64,000 nt of DNA from contig JAJYSU010000003.1 of the NCBI GenBank assembly GCA_021793395.1, positions 1 through 64,000 of the forward strand, in the 5' to 3' direction. A program made the position numbers and the translations under genes. Positions 1-7,733 of the stretch are shown here, piece after piece. Source of the stretch: Actinomycetes bacterium. Its GTDB lineage: Bacteria > Actinomycetota > Acidimicrobiia > Acidimicrobiales > RAAP-2. Positions within the stretch are counted from its first letter, which is position 1; every line of letters begins with the position of its first letter. The notes beneath the pieces are model-generated. The model made no database searches. It was not told the DNA's origin and saw nothing but the letters and a program-made list of their open reading frames with translations.

Positions 1-1
1 G

Positions 2-1021
2 ACGATTTCGCAAACGATCATGGCCTTCGCCGCGGGCCCGGCGATCATCGACGCGCGCCGCGGTCCGGAGGAGTCGGGGTCGGGGCTGGCGCCGTGTTTC
101 ATCCTCGTCGTGCCGCTCTTTCACGTCACCGGCTGCATCCCGGTGATGATGTCGTGCTTCTCGTGGCACTTCAAGCTGGTGATGATGCACCGCTGGGACC
201 CCGATCGAGCCCTGGAGCTGATTGAGCGCCACCGCGTCACGAGCTTCGTGGGGGTTCCCACCCAGTCCTGGGATCTCCTCGAGAGCCCCCGATTCTCGCG
301 CTACGACACGAGTTCGCTCTCGTCGATCGGCGGAGGTGGTGCGCCCGCACCGCCCACGCTCGTGGAGCGGGTCGATCGCGCGTTCGTCAAGGGTCGCCCC
401 TCACTCGCCTACGGCATGACCGAGACCAACGCCTACGGCCCGGGTAACTTCGGCGACGACTACGTGAGCCACCCCATGTCGACCGGGCGCACGCCCACCA
501 TCGTCATGGACGTAGAGATTCGCGACGACGAGGGACGGGCGCTAGACGTAGGCCGTCGTGGAGAGATTTGGGTGTCGTCGCCGACCCTCATCCGCGGCTA
601 TTGGAATCAGCCCGAGGCCACGGAGGCGACTCTCGTGAAGGGGTGGCTGCGAACGGGTGACCTCGGTCGGCTCGACGCGGAGGGATTTCTCTATATCGAG
701 GATCGCGCCAAGGACATGATTATTCGAGCGGGCGAGAACGTGTACAGCGCCGAGGTCGAGGCGGCGATCTACGAGCATCCCGCGGTCTACGAGGCCGCGG
801 TGTTTGCTCTGCCCGATGAACGGCTCGGTGAGGAAGTGGCGTGCGTCGTGATGGTGAAGTCGGGCCAGCAGATCGAGGTCGAGGAACTTCGTGAGCATCT
901 GCGGGTGCGCCTGGCCGGCTTCAAAGTTCCCACGAGGATCGTGTTCACGCGCGAGCCGCTGCCGCGTAATCCCGCGGGAAAGATGCTCAAGCGTCAGATG
1001 CCCGAACAGTACTTTTCGTAA
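2..1021 (+). CDS. Acyl-CoA synthetase / AMP-dependent ligase, 3' part (partial)
   Basis: This is the C-terminal part of a class I adenylate-forming enzyme, which activates a carboxylic acid as acyl-AMP and then forms an acyl-CoA. The frame is open from the first bases of the window, so the real start and the SGTTG-type P-loop lie upstream. Visible family motifs are the YGMTE adenine-binding motif, the hinge region YWNQPEATE...GWLRTGDLG, the DRAKDMIIRAGENVYSAEVE loop and the C-terminal lysine in NPAGKMLKR. The substrate cannot be read from the sequence; medium- or long-chain fatty acid is the usual choice for this subgroup. Its 3' end overlaps the convergent NUDIX gene by 35 bases. Confidence 0.9.
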   Translation, partial: TISQTIMAFAAGPAIIDARRGPEESGSGLAPCFILVVPLFHVTGCIPVMMSCFSWHFKLVMMHRWDPDRALELIERHRVTSFVGVPTQSWDLLESPRFSRYDTSSLSSIGGGGAPAPPTLVERVDRAFVKGRPSLAYGMTETNAYGPGNFGDDYVSHPMSTGRTPTIVMDVEIRDDEGRALDVGRRGEIWVSSPTLIRGYWNQPEATEATLVKGWLRTGDLGRLDAEGFLYIEDRAKDMIIRAGENVYSAEVEAAIYEHPAVYEAAVFALPDERLGEEVACVVMVKSGQQIEVEELREHLRVRLAGFKVPTRIVFTREPLPRNPAGKMLKRQMPEQYFS

Positions 1022-1427
1022 AGGCGTCGATAGCGACGCTGGCGTAGTCCGCCACGCGGAGGGTCGAGAGGTCGCGCAGGGCGAACCAGCTGGCGTGATC
1101 CGTGGTTCCGTTGGCCTCGTGGCGTAGGGCACCCCCCGCGAGGTGCACCGCGTAGATCACGCGTACGGCGTGAATGCGATCGCCATTGTCGCGCCGACGT
1201 ACGTCGCTGGTCACGTCGAGCAGTGTCGGCTGGTGAACGATAAGACCGGTCTCCTCGAGGAACTCGCGCGTCATCGCGGCGACCGGCGTTTCGGCAAACT
1301 TGACGCCGCCGCCGGGGAGCCACCAGAGGGGCGGATCGTGATGCGGGTTGGACGAGCGCACTAGCAACACACGATGGTCCTCGACCAGGATGCCGTAGCT
1401 GCGCACGCTGGTGTGTTGGCGGCTCAT
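987..1427 (-). CDS. NUDIX hydrolase
   Basis: A protein of about 146 residues with a complete NUDIX box, GGVKFAETPVAAMTREFLEE followed by TGL, matching GX5EX7REUXEEXGU. Such enzymes hydrolyse nucleoside diphosphates linked to another group, in a metal-dependent way. The substrate is unknown. I chose the ATG giving MSRQHTSVRSYGILVED because the domain begins there. An upstream extension of the open frame is Arg/Pro-rich and overlaps the neighbouring pseudogene, so it is unlikely to be translated. The C-terminus overlaps the acyl-CoA synthetase end from the opposite strand. Confidence 0.85.
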   Translation of the reverse strand: MSRQHTSVRSYGILVEDHRVLLVRSSNPHHDPPLWWLPGGGVKFAETPVAAMTREFLEETGLIVHQPTLLDVTSDVRRRDNGDRIHAVRVIYAVHLAGGALRHEANGTTDHASWFALRDLSTLRVADYASVAIDAFTKSTVRASDA

Positions 1428-1563
1428 CGATCCCCCGCCGTGCCGTGCCGTGCGACGCGTTCGTGACGAGGCGCACGGGGTGAGAGGAGACGTGAGTGAG
1501 CAGTCATGGCGTGCCTCGCGCGTGGCGGGAGGGCCGAGGTTGACGTGCGGCCGAGGGCTCGGG

Positions 1564-2615
1564 CCGTCGGCTCGTGACGACCGTCGCGCGGGTGTCGACG
1601 GCGATGCCGTCGGGTCCGTAGGTCGGGGGCGTGGCCGACGAGTGAGTTCGTCCAACCGCCGAAGGAGTACGACGTGATCGGTGCGGGAATGGGCACGTTG
1701 ACGCCAGTCATGGCGACCATGACGTCACGGGTGACGCGCCGCGTCGCGCGTCGATTGCGGGTAACGAGTGCGACACCGTTGCCGTAGGGGTCCGCGTTAA
1801 TGAGTCGCACGGGGTTATCGTACGTGGCGACGCGCGTGACACCCCGGACGGGCTCGAAAATTTCGTCGTCGTGGACCCGCGCTTCCGGGTGCGACCCGTG
1901 GAGGAGGCGGGGGCCGACGACGACACCGTGACCGATCATGAGTGACGTGCCGTCACGAGCGACCGTGATGTCGTCGGCCGCCGCGCACGCCACGCCGAGG
2001 CGACGCGGTGGCGATGTTCGCGGATGATGACCGGTTCGACGTCGCTCGTGGATTGGTCACCGGGGACCGCCGTAGGGTTCTGGGCCCCGTCGCGGGCCCG
2101 CACTCGCTGCTCGTTCGCGGCCGCGTACACGTGGCGTGCGACGGGAGCCGAGCCAACGATACTGATGGTGTTCACTCCCGGGTTCTCGAGGCGCCGGATG
2201 ATTGTGGTGGCGTTGGCGTGGAGCACGTTGAAGGCGCCGTTGGGAATCCGAGTGGAGAAGTCTCCCTTGAGTTCCGCGAGGCCGCGGGCGTCGTCGACGT
2301 TCTCGATACCGCGAGTGACGTCGTCCCGCGTGTCGGCCCGGGTTGTGCCGCGTTCGCTGGTCATCACCGCGGCCCACGCATCCGTGCGCTCAACCAGGAG
2401 GTGTCGGAACGTGACGAGGAGAAAGGTGCGCGCGGATTGAGTCGGGGTGCGCCACGTCACCGCGGCGCCCGTGGACAGCGCCACCACGTCCTCGGCGACC
2501 GTGGAGGTGGGAACGGGTACGAGGGTCGTGACCTCGCCGGTCGCGTGACGGTGCACGGGGCTCACTTCCTCACCCTCGCGAGACAGTCCCCCCTCACGTG
2601 CGGAATCGTTCGCAT
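1564..2615 (-). pseudogene. Decayed methylmalonate-semialdehyde dehydrogenase (mmsA-like)
   Basis: Pieces of one aldehyde dehydrogenase of the methylmalonate-semialdehyde type lie in order in different minus-strand frames. From 2615 an ATG with an AAGAAGGGG ribosome site opens MRTIPHVRGDCLARVRK and stops. After a frameshift comes HRHATGEVTTLVPV, then LAELKGDFSTRIP, directly joined to NGAFNVLHANATT, which implies loss of roughly 75-80 residues of the family fold. After further loss that removes the catalytic Cys region come VHDDEIFEP, ADPYGNGVALVTRN and MTGVNVPIPAPITSYSFGGW. A last frameshift leaves YGPDGIAVDTRATVVTSR. The intact family has about 500 residues and acts in valine and inositol catabolism. 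The gene is clearly dead. Confidence 0.85.
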
Positions 2616-2766
2616 ACGGCCCCTTCTTTACGTGGTCAATCTATCTCGCGGGTCCCGCTCGCGGTGTCCGACCCCGTGACGTGAGCGCACACCGTGGGAT
2701 CGGTAGAGTGAGGGATCGCGCGACCGGTGTTGTTCGCCGGACGGCCAGTGAGTGGAAGGATGTCGA

Positions 2767-3195
2767 GTGATCGCTCGCGTCGGTGACGACGGTGAGTTGG
2801 TGCTGGGTAGGGGCGTCGTGATCCCGGCGAGTGAGGTTGGCCTGCGGATGACGACCTCGGGTGGGCCCGGGGGACAGCACGCCAATCGAACACTCACGAA
2901 GGTAGTGGCGAGTTTCGACGTGACGGCGTCGCGGGCGCTGTCGCCCGCGCAGCGTGGTCGGTTGGTGGACGCGCTGGGGCCGGTCGTTCGTTCGAGCGCT
3001 AGTCGCTTTCGCTCCCAGTCCCAGAATCGTTCGGCGGCGTGCGAGCAACTGGCCGTGCGGCTGTCGCGAGCGCTGGAGGCTCGCGCACCGCGGCGAGCCA
3101 CTCGACCAACCGCCTCGTCGCGTCGGCGTCGCGTGGACGAGAAGCGCGAGCGTGGCGCGTTGAAGGAGAGACGTCGCCCGCCGGTGGAGGATTAG
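2767..3195 (+). CDS. arfB: Peptidyl-tRNA hydrolase ArfB-type (GGQ domain)
   Basis: A short protein (about 142 residues) with the class I release-factor catalytic motif in TSGGPGGQHANRTLTKV, followed by a basic C-terminal tail rich in Arg and Lys. That combination defines ArfB/YaeJ, which enters the empty mRNA channel of stalled ribosomes with its tail and hydrolyses the peptidyl-tRNA. I chose the GTG at 2767 because GGAAGG lies six bases upstream; an ATG five codons earlier is possible. A TAGAGT -10-like hexamer lies about 60 bases upstream. The stop overlaps the convergent surE stop in the sequence TTAG. Confidence 0.85.
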   Translation: MIARVGDDGELVLGRGVVIPASEVGLRMTTSGGPGGQHANRTLTKVVASFDVTASRALSPAQRGRLVDALGPVVRSSASRFRSQSQNRSAACEQLAVRLSRALEARAPRRATRPTASSRRRRVDEKRERGALKERRRPPVED

Positions 3196-4043
3196 CGGTA
3201 CGTATCGAGGTGTCGAGACATAGCGGCGAGAGCCCGCGCTATGGACTCATCGAGGGCGGTGTCGGTGTCTTCGTGGGGTCCGCGCAACGGCGTGAGCGAG
3301 GCGTACCCCGTGGCCAGTAACGCGCCGTCGTCGTCGGGCGCTTCGTCGCTGACGTCGCCCAGTTGTGGACTCGCCGCGCCGAGGCGAAGCGGAAGGTCGC
3401 CCTCCTCAGCCAGGGGCTCGCCGCCCGCGCGTGGACCGGCGGACCTGACCACTCCCGCGGTGGAAATCCGACCTCGCCGTACGCCGCGAAGCGCGTCGGC
3501 GGGAAGGTTGGGCACGTTGAGGTTGAACAGGGTGCGCGAGGGGGCGTTCATGAGCTCCTCGAGCACTTCGACGGCTACCGCCGCCGCCGTCTCGTAGTGA
3601 ACCTCCTCGCCCCACTGGACCGAGATCGCCATACCCGAGAGGCCGAGTTGGGCGGCGGTCAGGATGGCGCCGACGGTACCCGAGTGCAGGACGCTGCGCC
3701 CGACGTTCGCCCCCGCGTTGATCCCTGACAAGACGAGGTCCGGTTGGTAGTCGAAGCTGCCCAGGGCGCCGAGGAGCGCGCAGAGGGCCGGTGGGGCGTC
3801 CAGGGCAAAGGTGGCGATACCCTCGGCTCCGGCAATGTGGTGGCGTCGGTAGCGCACGGACGGATGATCAAAGACGTCGCCCACCGCGGCCGACATTCCC
3901 GAGTAGTTGACGTCGGGCGCCACGATTACCACGTCGCGAATCTCGTTGGCCGGTCCGCGTTCGATCCAGCGCGAGAGCGCTCGAGCGAGAACGGCGATGC
4001 CCGGAGCGCCGACGCCGTCGTCGTTGGTGAGCAGAATACGCAT
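3192..4043 (-). CDS. surE: 5'/3'-nucleotidase SurE
   Basis: SurE-family metal-dependent phosphatase acting on nucleoside 5'- and 3'-monophosphates. The N-terminus carries the metal-site signature MRILLTNDDGVGAPGI. Further conserved blocks are VVIVAPDVNYSGMSAA, DLVLSGINAGANVGRSVLHS and GTVGAILTAAQLGLSGMA, all in the expected order. The 283-residue length is slightly above the usual 250, with a less conserved tail after about residue 190. A TATCGT hexamer lies seven bases before the ATG and suggests a very short or absent leader. Confidence 0.92.
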   Translation of the reverse strand: MRILLTNDDGVGAPGIAVLARALSRWIERGPANEIRDVVIVAPDVNYSGMSAAVGDVFDHPSVRYRRHHIAGAEGIATFALDAPPALCALLGALGSFDYQPDLVLSGINAGANVGRSVLHSGTVGAILTAAQLGLSGMAISVQWGEEVHYETAAAVAVEVLEELMNAPSRTLFNLNVPNLPADALRGVRRGRISTAGVVRSAGPRAGGEPLAEEGDLPLRLGAASPQLGDVSDEAPDDDGALLATGYASLTPLRGPHEDTDTALDESIARALAAMSRHLDTYR

Positions 4044-4091
4044 ACTGCGTACGATAACTGTCGAGGGTTACGGGCCAGTGGACGAGGAGAC

Positions 4092-5009
4092 ATGACGATG
4101 CGACCATCGGGCGAACAGATAGCGATTGCCCATGGCGATCAGCGAGCGGTGGTCACTGAGGTAGGCGCCACCCTGCGTACCTACGTCAAGGGTGGCGTGA
4201 GCGTGATCGAGGGTTTCGCCGCCGAAGAGGCGTCGACCGGAGCCCGTGGCCAGATCCTCTACCCCTGGCCGAATCGCATGGGTGACGGGAACTGGTCGTT
4301 CTCGGACCGTACGGCGACGACGACGGTCGACGACCTCGCTCACGCGACGGCGCGACACGGTCTCGTACGGTGGCGTCCGTTTCACGTCGACTCCGTGAAT
4401 CAGAACCGGTGTGTCTTGTCACTCCTCCTGCACCCGACGCCCCAGTACCCATTCCTGAGCGAGGTGGCGGTGGCGTACCACCTGGGCTCGTTGGGTCTCA
4501 CGGTGACGACGACGGTGACCAATCGTGATGACGTGCCACTTCCGTTCGGTCTGGGTTTTCATCCCTACCTCACGGTTACCACGCCCACGATTGAGGGGGC
4601 GGAGTTGCTCGTCCCGGCACGGGCTTTCGTGGCGGTGAACGAGCGTCAACTCCCGACGGGAGAAATTCTGCCGGTCAGCGGCCACGCGCTGGACTTCACC
4701 CAGGCGAAGTCGGTGAACGGTCACGAACTGGACGTGACCTTTACCGAGTTGTTGCGCGACGACTTTGGTCTGGCGACGGTAGGGCTTACGGACCGCACGG
4801 GTGGGTACGTGGAACTGAGCATGGACCGCAACTTCCCCTACGTCCAAGTCTTCACGGGCGACTCACTCGATCGGGGACGTCGTCGTACGGCGGTGGCGGT
4901 TGAGCCGATGACGTGCCCCCCCGACGCGCTGCGCAGCGGTAAGGATATCGTCGTGCTGGAGCCGGGCCAGCACTGGGCCGGGTCGTGGCGAGTGCGGAGG
5001 CGCGAATGA
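4092..5009 (+). CDS. Aldose 1-epimerase family protein
   Basis: A 305-residue galactose-mutarotase-like protein. Conserved points are the opening VVTEVGATLRTYVKGG, the sugar-ring contact region GQILYPWPNRMGDG, the catalytic-type His in GLGFHPYL, and VAVEPMTCPPDALRSG near the C-terminus. Enzymes of this family interconvert sugar anomers; some act on sugar phosphates. The start at 4092 has GAGGAG five to ten bases upstream. Its stop overlaps the start of the next gene (ATGA), so the two are probably co-translated. The sugar is unknown. Confidence 0.85.
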   Translation: MTMRPSGEQIAIAHGDQRAVVTEVGATLRTYVKGGVSVIEGFAAEEASTGARGQILYPWPNRMGDGNWSFSDRTATTTVDDLAHATARHGLVRWRPFHVDSVNQNRCVLSLLLHPTPQYPFLSEVAVAYHLGSLGLTVTTTVTNRDDVPLPFGLGFHPYLTVTTPTIEGAELLVPARAFVAVNERQLPTGEILPVSGHALDFTQAKSVNGHELDVTFTELLRDDFGLATVGLTDRTGGYVELSMDRNFPYVQVFTGDSLDRGRRRTAVAVEPMTCPPDALRSGKDIVVLEPGQHWAGSWRVRRRE

Positions 5010-5731
5010 GCGAGCAGGTGGTGCTGGTGACGGGATCAACCAGCGGCATCGGTGAGGCGACAGCGCGTCGCTTCGCGCGCGACGGTGCCACCGTCGTTTT
5101 TAACTCACGCGCCAGCACTGAGGTTGGTGAGGCACTGGCGCGCGCCACACCCGGTTCGCACTACGTACGCGCTGACATTGCCGTCGCGGACGACTGTCGT
5201 GCACTCGTCGCGCAGGTTCTCGATCGCTGCGGCCGCCTTGACGTACTGGTTAATAACGCCGGCACCACCCGCGTCATTGATCATCGAGACCTGGCGAGCG
5301 CGTCGATAGACGTGTGGCGAGAAATCTTCGAGGTGAACGTGTTCGGCACGTGGCAGTTGAGCGTGGCGGCGATGGAGGCACTGCGCGCGACGAGGGGGTC
5401 GATCGTGAACGTGACGTCGATCGCGGGACTGCGCCCCACGGGATCGTCGATACCCTACGCGGCGTCCAAGGCGGCGCTCAATCACCTCACGGCATTGTTG
5501 GCCAAGGCGGTCGGCCCCGAGGTTCGCGTTAACGCGGTGGCCCCGGGACTCGTCGACACGCCCTGGACCGCGGACTGGGACGCCCAGCGTCGCTTCGTCT
5601 CCACCCACGCGCCGCTCCGTCGTAGTGGTGCGCCCGAGGACGTCGCTGACGTGATCGTGGCTCTCGCTACGACGTCCTACGTGACCGGTCAGGTAGTGGT
5701 TGTCGATGGGGGGCTGACGCTGTCGTCCTGA
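5006..5731 (+). CDS. SDR-family oxidoreductase
   Basis: A classical short-chain dehydrogenase/reductase of 241 residues. It shows the cofactor-binding TGSTSGIG near residue 10, NNAG near residue 85, the catalytic Ser in VNVTSIAGLRP, and YAASK as the Tyr/Lys pair. The C-terminus ends with YVTGQVVVVDGGLTLSS, which is standard for the family. The start overlaps the epimerase stop by four bases, so a role in sugar metabolism is possible but not shown. The 3' end overlaps the convergent DUF2236 gene by 65 bases. Confidence 0.92.
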   Translation: MSEQVVLVTGSTSGIGEATARRFARDGATVVFNSRASTEVGEALARATPGSHYVRADIAVADDCRALVAQVLDRCGRLDVLVNNAGTTRVIDHRDLASASIDVWREIFEVNVFGTWQLSVAAMEALRATRGSIVNVTSIAGLRPTGSSIPYAASKAALNHLTALLAKAVGPEVRVNAVAPGLVDTPWTADWDAQRRFVSTHAPLRRSGAPEDVADVIVALATTSYVTGQVVVVDGGLTLSS

Positions 5732-6605
5732 CGCTGTCGTCCTGAGGCTGGTAGGGCGGGACGGCGACGCGCATGAGCGCCGATAGGGCGTGCGTGGCCG
5801 CGTCGAGGGTGAGTTGGGCTGGTTCGGGGATCATTGGCACGTCCAACAGTCGACGCCCCCAGTTGGGGACGACGCCAAAGGCGCTGCGTACCAGGAGCGC
5901 GTAGGCCGCACGCTGTCGCGCGCCGCGCACCACGCCGTGTCTCAGGAAATCTCGGGCGATGATGGCCTCGTCGCTCAGGCGTAGTTCGGGGCGGAATCGG
6001 TCGAGAGCGTCGCGCAAGTGCGCGACGCAGAGCGGTGGGTCGCTCACCCCGAGATCCCGGGCGACAATAGCCTGCTCGGCGACGTAGTTGTCGTACTGGT
6101 GGCTCGTGAGCCGAGTCGCACCGAAGCGTTGGTGGGCGGCGAGGAACATCGCGGTACCCGCCACGTGGACCCACTCCAGTAGCCGTGGATCGCTCGCGCG
6201 GTACGCGACACCGTCATCGGCGACGCCGCGTACGTACTCGTGAATCGTGCGTACCCGTTCAATGGCCGCGAGCGCCTCCTCACGTGACCCGTACGTGGTG
6301 AGCCCGATGAAGTGCGCGGTCTGGCGAACGCGGCCGAGGGGGTCGTCGCGGTAGCGCGAGTGCTGGGCGACGCCCGCCATCGAGTAGGGGTGAAGCATTT
6401 CGAGGAAGAGCGACGCGAGACCGCCGACAAGCATCGAGGGGAGATCACCGTGGACGATGCGCGCGACCCCCTCAATCGAGCGGTAGGCGCGTTGGGGGTC
6501 GTCGCACGCCGCGGGCGGATCGTCGGTGAGACCGATGGCCCGTCGCAGGCTGTGGTTGGCGCGCTCGCGTGAGCGAGCGGAAATGGGCCACGTGACGGTA
6601 CTCAT
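5667..6605 (-). CDS. DUF2236 / MpaB-type oxygenase family protein
   Basis: A 312-residue protein of the DUF2236 family (rubber-oxygenase Lcp and MpaB-like fold, heme-binding in characterised members). The hallmark block is MLHPYSMAGVAQHSRYRDD followed by RVRQTAHFIGLTTYGSREEA. Later comes WVHVAGTAMFLAAHQRFG, and then YVAEQAIVARDLGV. The His residues in HPYSMAGVAQHS are candidates for cofactor binding. The start at 6605 has AAAGGA six bases upstream. The substrate is unknown. The last 21 codons overlap the convergent SDR gene and are poorly conserved. Confidence 0.82.
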   Translation of the reverse strand: MSTVTWPISARSRERANHSLRRAIGLTDDPPAACDDPQRAYRSIEGVARIVHGDLPSMLVGGLASLFLEMLHPYSMAGVAQHSRYRDDPLGRVRQTAHFIGLTTYGSREEALAAIERVRTIHEYVRGVADDGVAYRASDPRLLEWVHVAGTAMFLAAHQRFGATRLTSHQYDNYVAEQAIVARDLGVSDPPLCVAHLRDALDRFRPELRLSDEAIIARDFLRHGVVRGARQRAAYALLVRSAFGVVPNWGRRLLDVPMIPEPAQLTLDAATHALSALMRVAVPPYQPQDDSVRTTASAPHRQPLPDRSRRTS

Positions 6606-6683
6606 GGCGTCCTTTCTCGTTCTCGAGGCCACTGTACGGGAGCGGTGCTTTTCTTCATGCGCCGAGTCTGGAACACTGGGGAG

Positions 6684-6989
6684 ATGCCCTCCGTCCAACC
6701 GCTGCGGACAACCTCGGAGGAGACCGAGGTTGTTACCTCCGAGACGGTCGCGACGCGACGGCCGTGGAACGTCGTGGTGTGGGACGATCCGGTGACGCCG
6801 ATGCCGGTGGTCGTGGTCATCTTTCGTAAGGTCTTCGGCTACTCCAATAACAAGTGCACGCAGTTGATGTTGACCGTGCACCACGAAGGGCGAGCCATCG
6901 TCTGGTCCGGAGCGCGCGAGCGCGCGGAGTCGTACTGCGTGAAGTTGCAGGTGGCGGGGCTGTCGACCACGATCGAGCAGGGTGACTGA
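6684..6989 (+). CDS. clpS: ATP-dependent Clp protease adaptor ClpS
   Basis: About 101 residues. The ClpS core begins at RPWNVVVWDDPVTPM, the segment that includes the N-degron binding pocket, and continues FRKVFGYSNNKCTQLMLTVH and GRAIVWSGARERAE. ClpS delivers N-degron substrates to ClpA/ClpC-type unfoldases. I chose the ATG at 6684, which lies six bases after an AACACT hexamer and immediately after GGGGAG. An ATG at 6657 is an alternative. The stop overlaps the ATG of the next gene by one base (TGATG). Confidence 0.9.
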   Translation: MPSVQPLRTTSEETEVVTSETVATRRPWNVVVWDDPVTPMPVVVVIFRKVFGYSNNKCTQLMLTVHHEGRAIVWSGARERAESYCVKLQVAGLSTTIEQGD

Positions 6990-7423
6990 TGGGCCTGGCT
7001 CGACTCTTCGTGCGCCGCCGTGACGGGCGGGTGGAGGTTCGTCTGGGCGACGCCGGGCGGTCCTTCGTGCACGACGCGTTCGCGCAGGTGGTGGCGGCCG
7101 AGCGCGACCCCGACCACGAGTGGCACGCGAGCCTGACGCCGCCCATCGACCCCGCCGTTGATCAGGACGATCCGGTGGCGACGCTGCGTCGCCAGAGTGA
7201 GATGACCACCAACGCCGAACTGGCGCTCGTGACTTCGGGTGAGCAGTTCCTCAACGCGGCGGAGGCGTGGGCGTGGCTCACCACGTTGCAGGTGGCGCTG
7301 CGCTCGGTCGCCGTCTCGCACGGTCTACTGAGCGACGAGCGACTCGCTCAGAGTGACGCGGCGACGCTGGACTACGTGCGTACCCTCCAACAGGTCCTCT
7401 TCGCCCTCGCGGAGTGCCTCTGA
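6989..7423 (+). CDS. DUF2017 family protein
   Basis: A 144-residue protein matching the DUF2017 pattern: an acidic central part, then TTNAELALVTSGEQFLNAAE and AWAWLTTLQVALRSVAVSHG near the C-terminus. In many actinobacteria this family is encoded directly after clpS, as here with a one-base overlap. The function is unknown. The fixed coupling suggests a role connected with Clp proteolysis, but this is inference from gene order. Confidence 0.8.
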   Translation: MGLARLFVRRRDGRVEVRLGDAGRSFVHDAFAQVVAAERDPDHEWHASLTPPIDPAVDQDDPVATLRRQSEMTTNAELALVTSGEQFLNAAEAWAWLTTLQVALRSVAVSHGLLSDERLAQSDAATLDYVRTLQQVLFALAECL

Positions 7424-7733
7424 CGCTACGGCGCAGCGTCCGCGGTCGAGTCGACGTGGCGGAATCGACGAGGTGGGTCGACGTGGAGGAGGCGCGACAG
7501 GACGTCGTGGAGCGTCACCGCGGCAGCGGCGCTCGTCGCGCGCCCTGCACGCTCGCGTGACGCGAGCGGACGCCACAGGCGGTGAGGTGATGATTGTGGC
7601 GCCGCCGTCGCGCAGGTTCGCGCACCGGTGCGCACGTGCGACACGGAGTGGCGGGTGATAAACCAGAGACGACGCCACCGCGTGGGTTGGCGTCGTATCA
7701 GTGTCGATGACGGATAGAGGGGTAGGTACGTAC
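7424..7733. other. Non-coding gap with two hairpins
   Basis: No convincing gene. Two inverted repeats are visible. One is CGCTCGCG/CGCGAGCG with a 3-base loop at 7550-7568. The other is ACGACGCCA (7669-7677) pairing with TGGCGTCGT (7688-7696), just upstream of the next start. Either could end the clpS-DUF2017 transcript or structure the leader of the secreted protein gene. Open frames on the minus strand across this stretch show no family motifs. Confidence 0.5.

Noticed and set aside
1936-2565. A stand-alone 209-codon gene on the minus strand
   Set aside because: Its translation is only the first recognisable part of a decayed aldehyde dehydrogenase; the rest continues in other frames.
3744-4091. 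Upstream extension of the aldose epimerase gene
   Set aside because: It runs antisense through surE; the ATG at 4092 has a good ribosome site and begins the family similarity.
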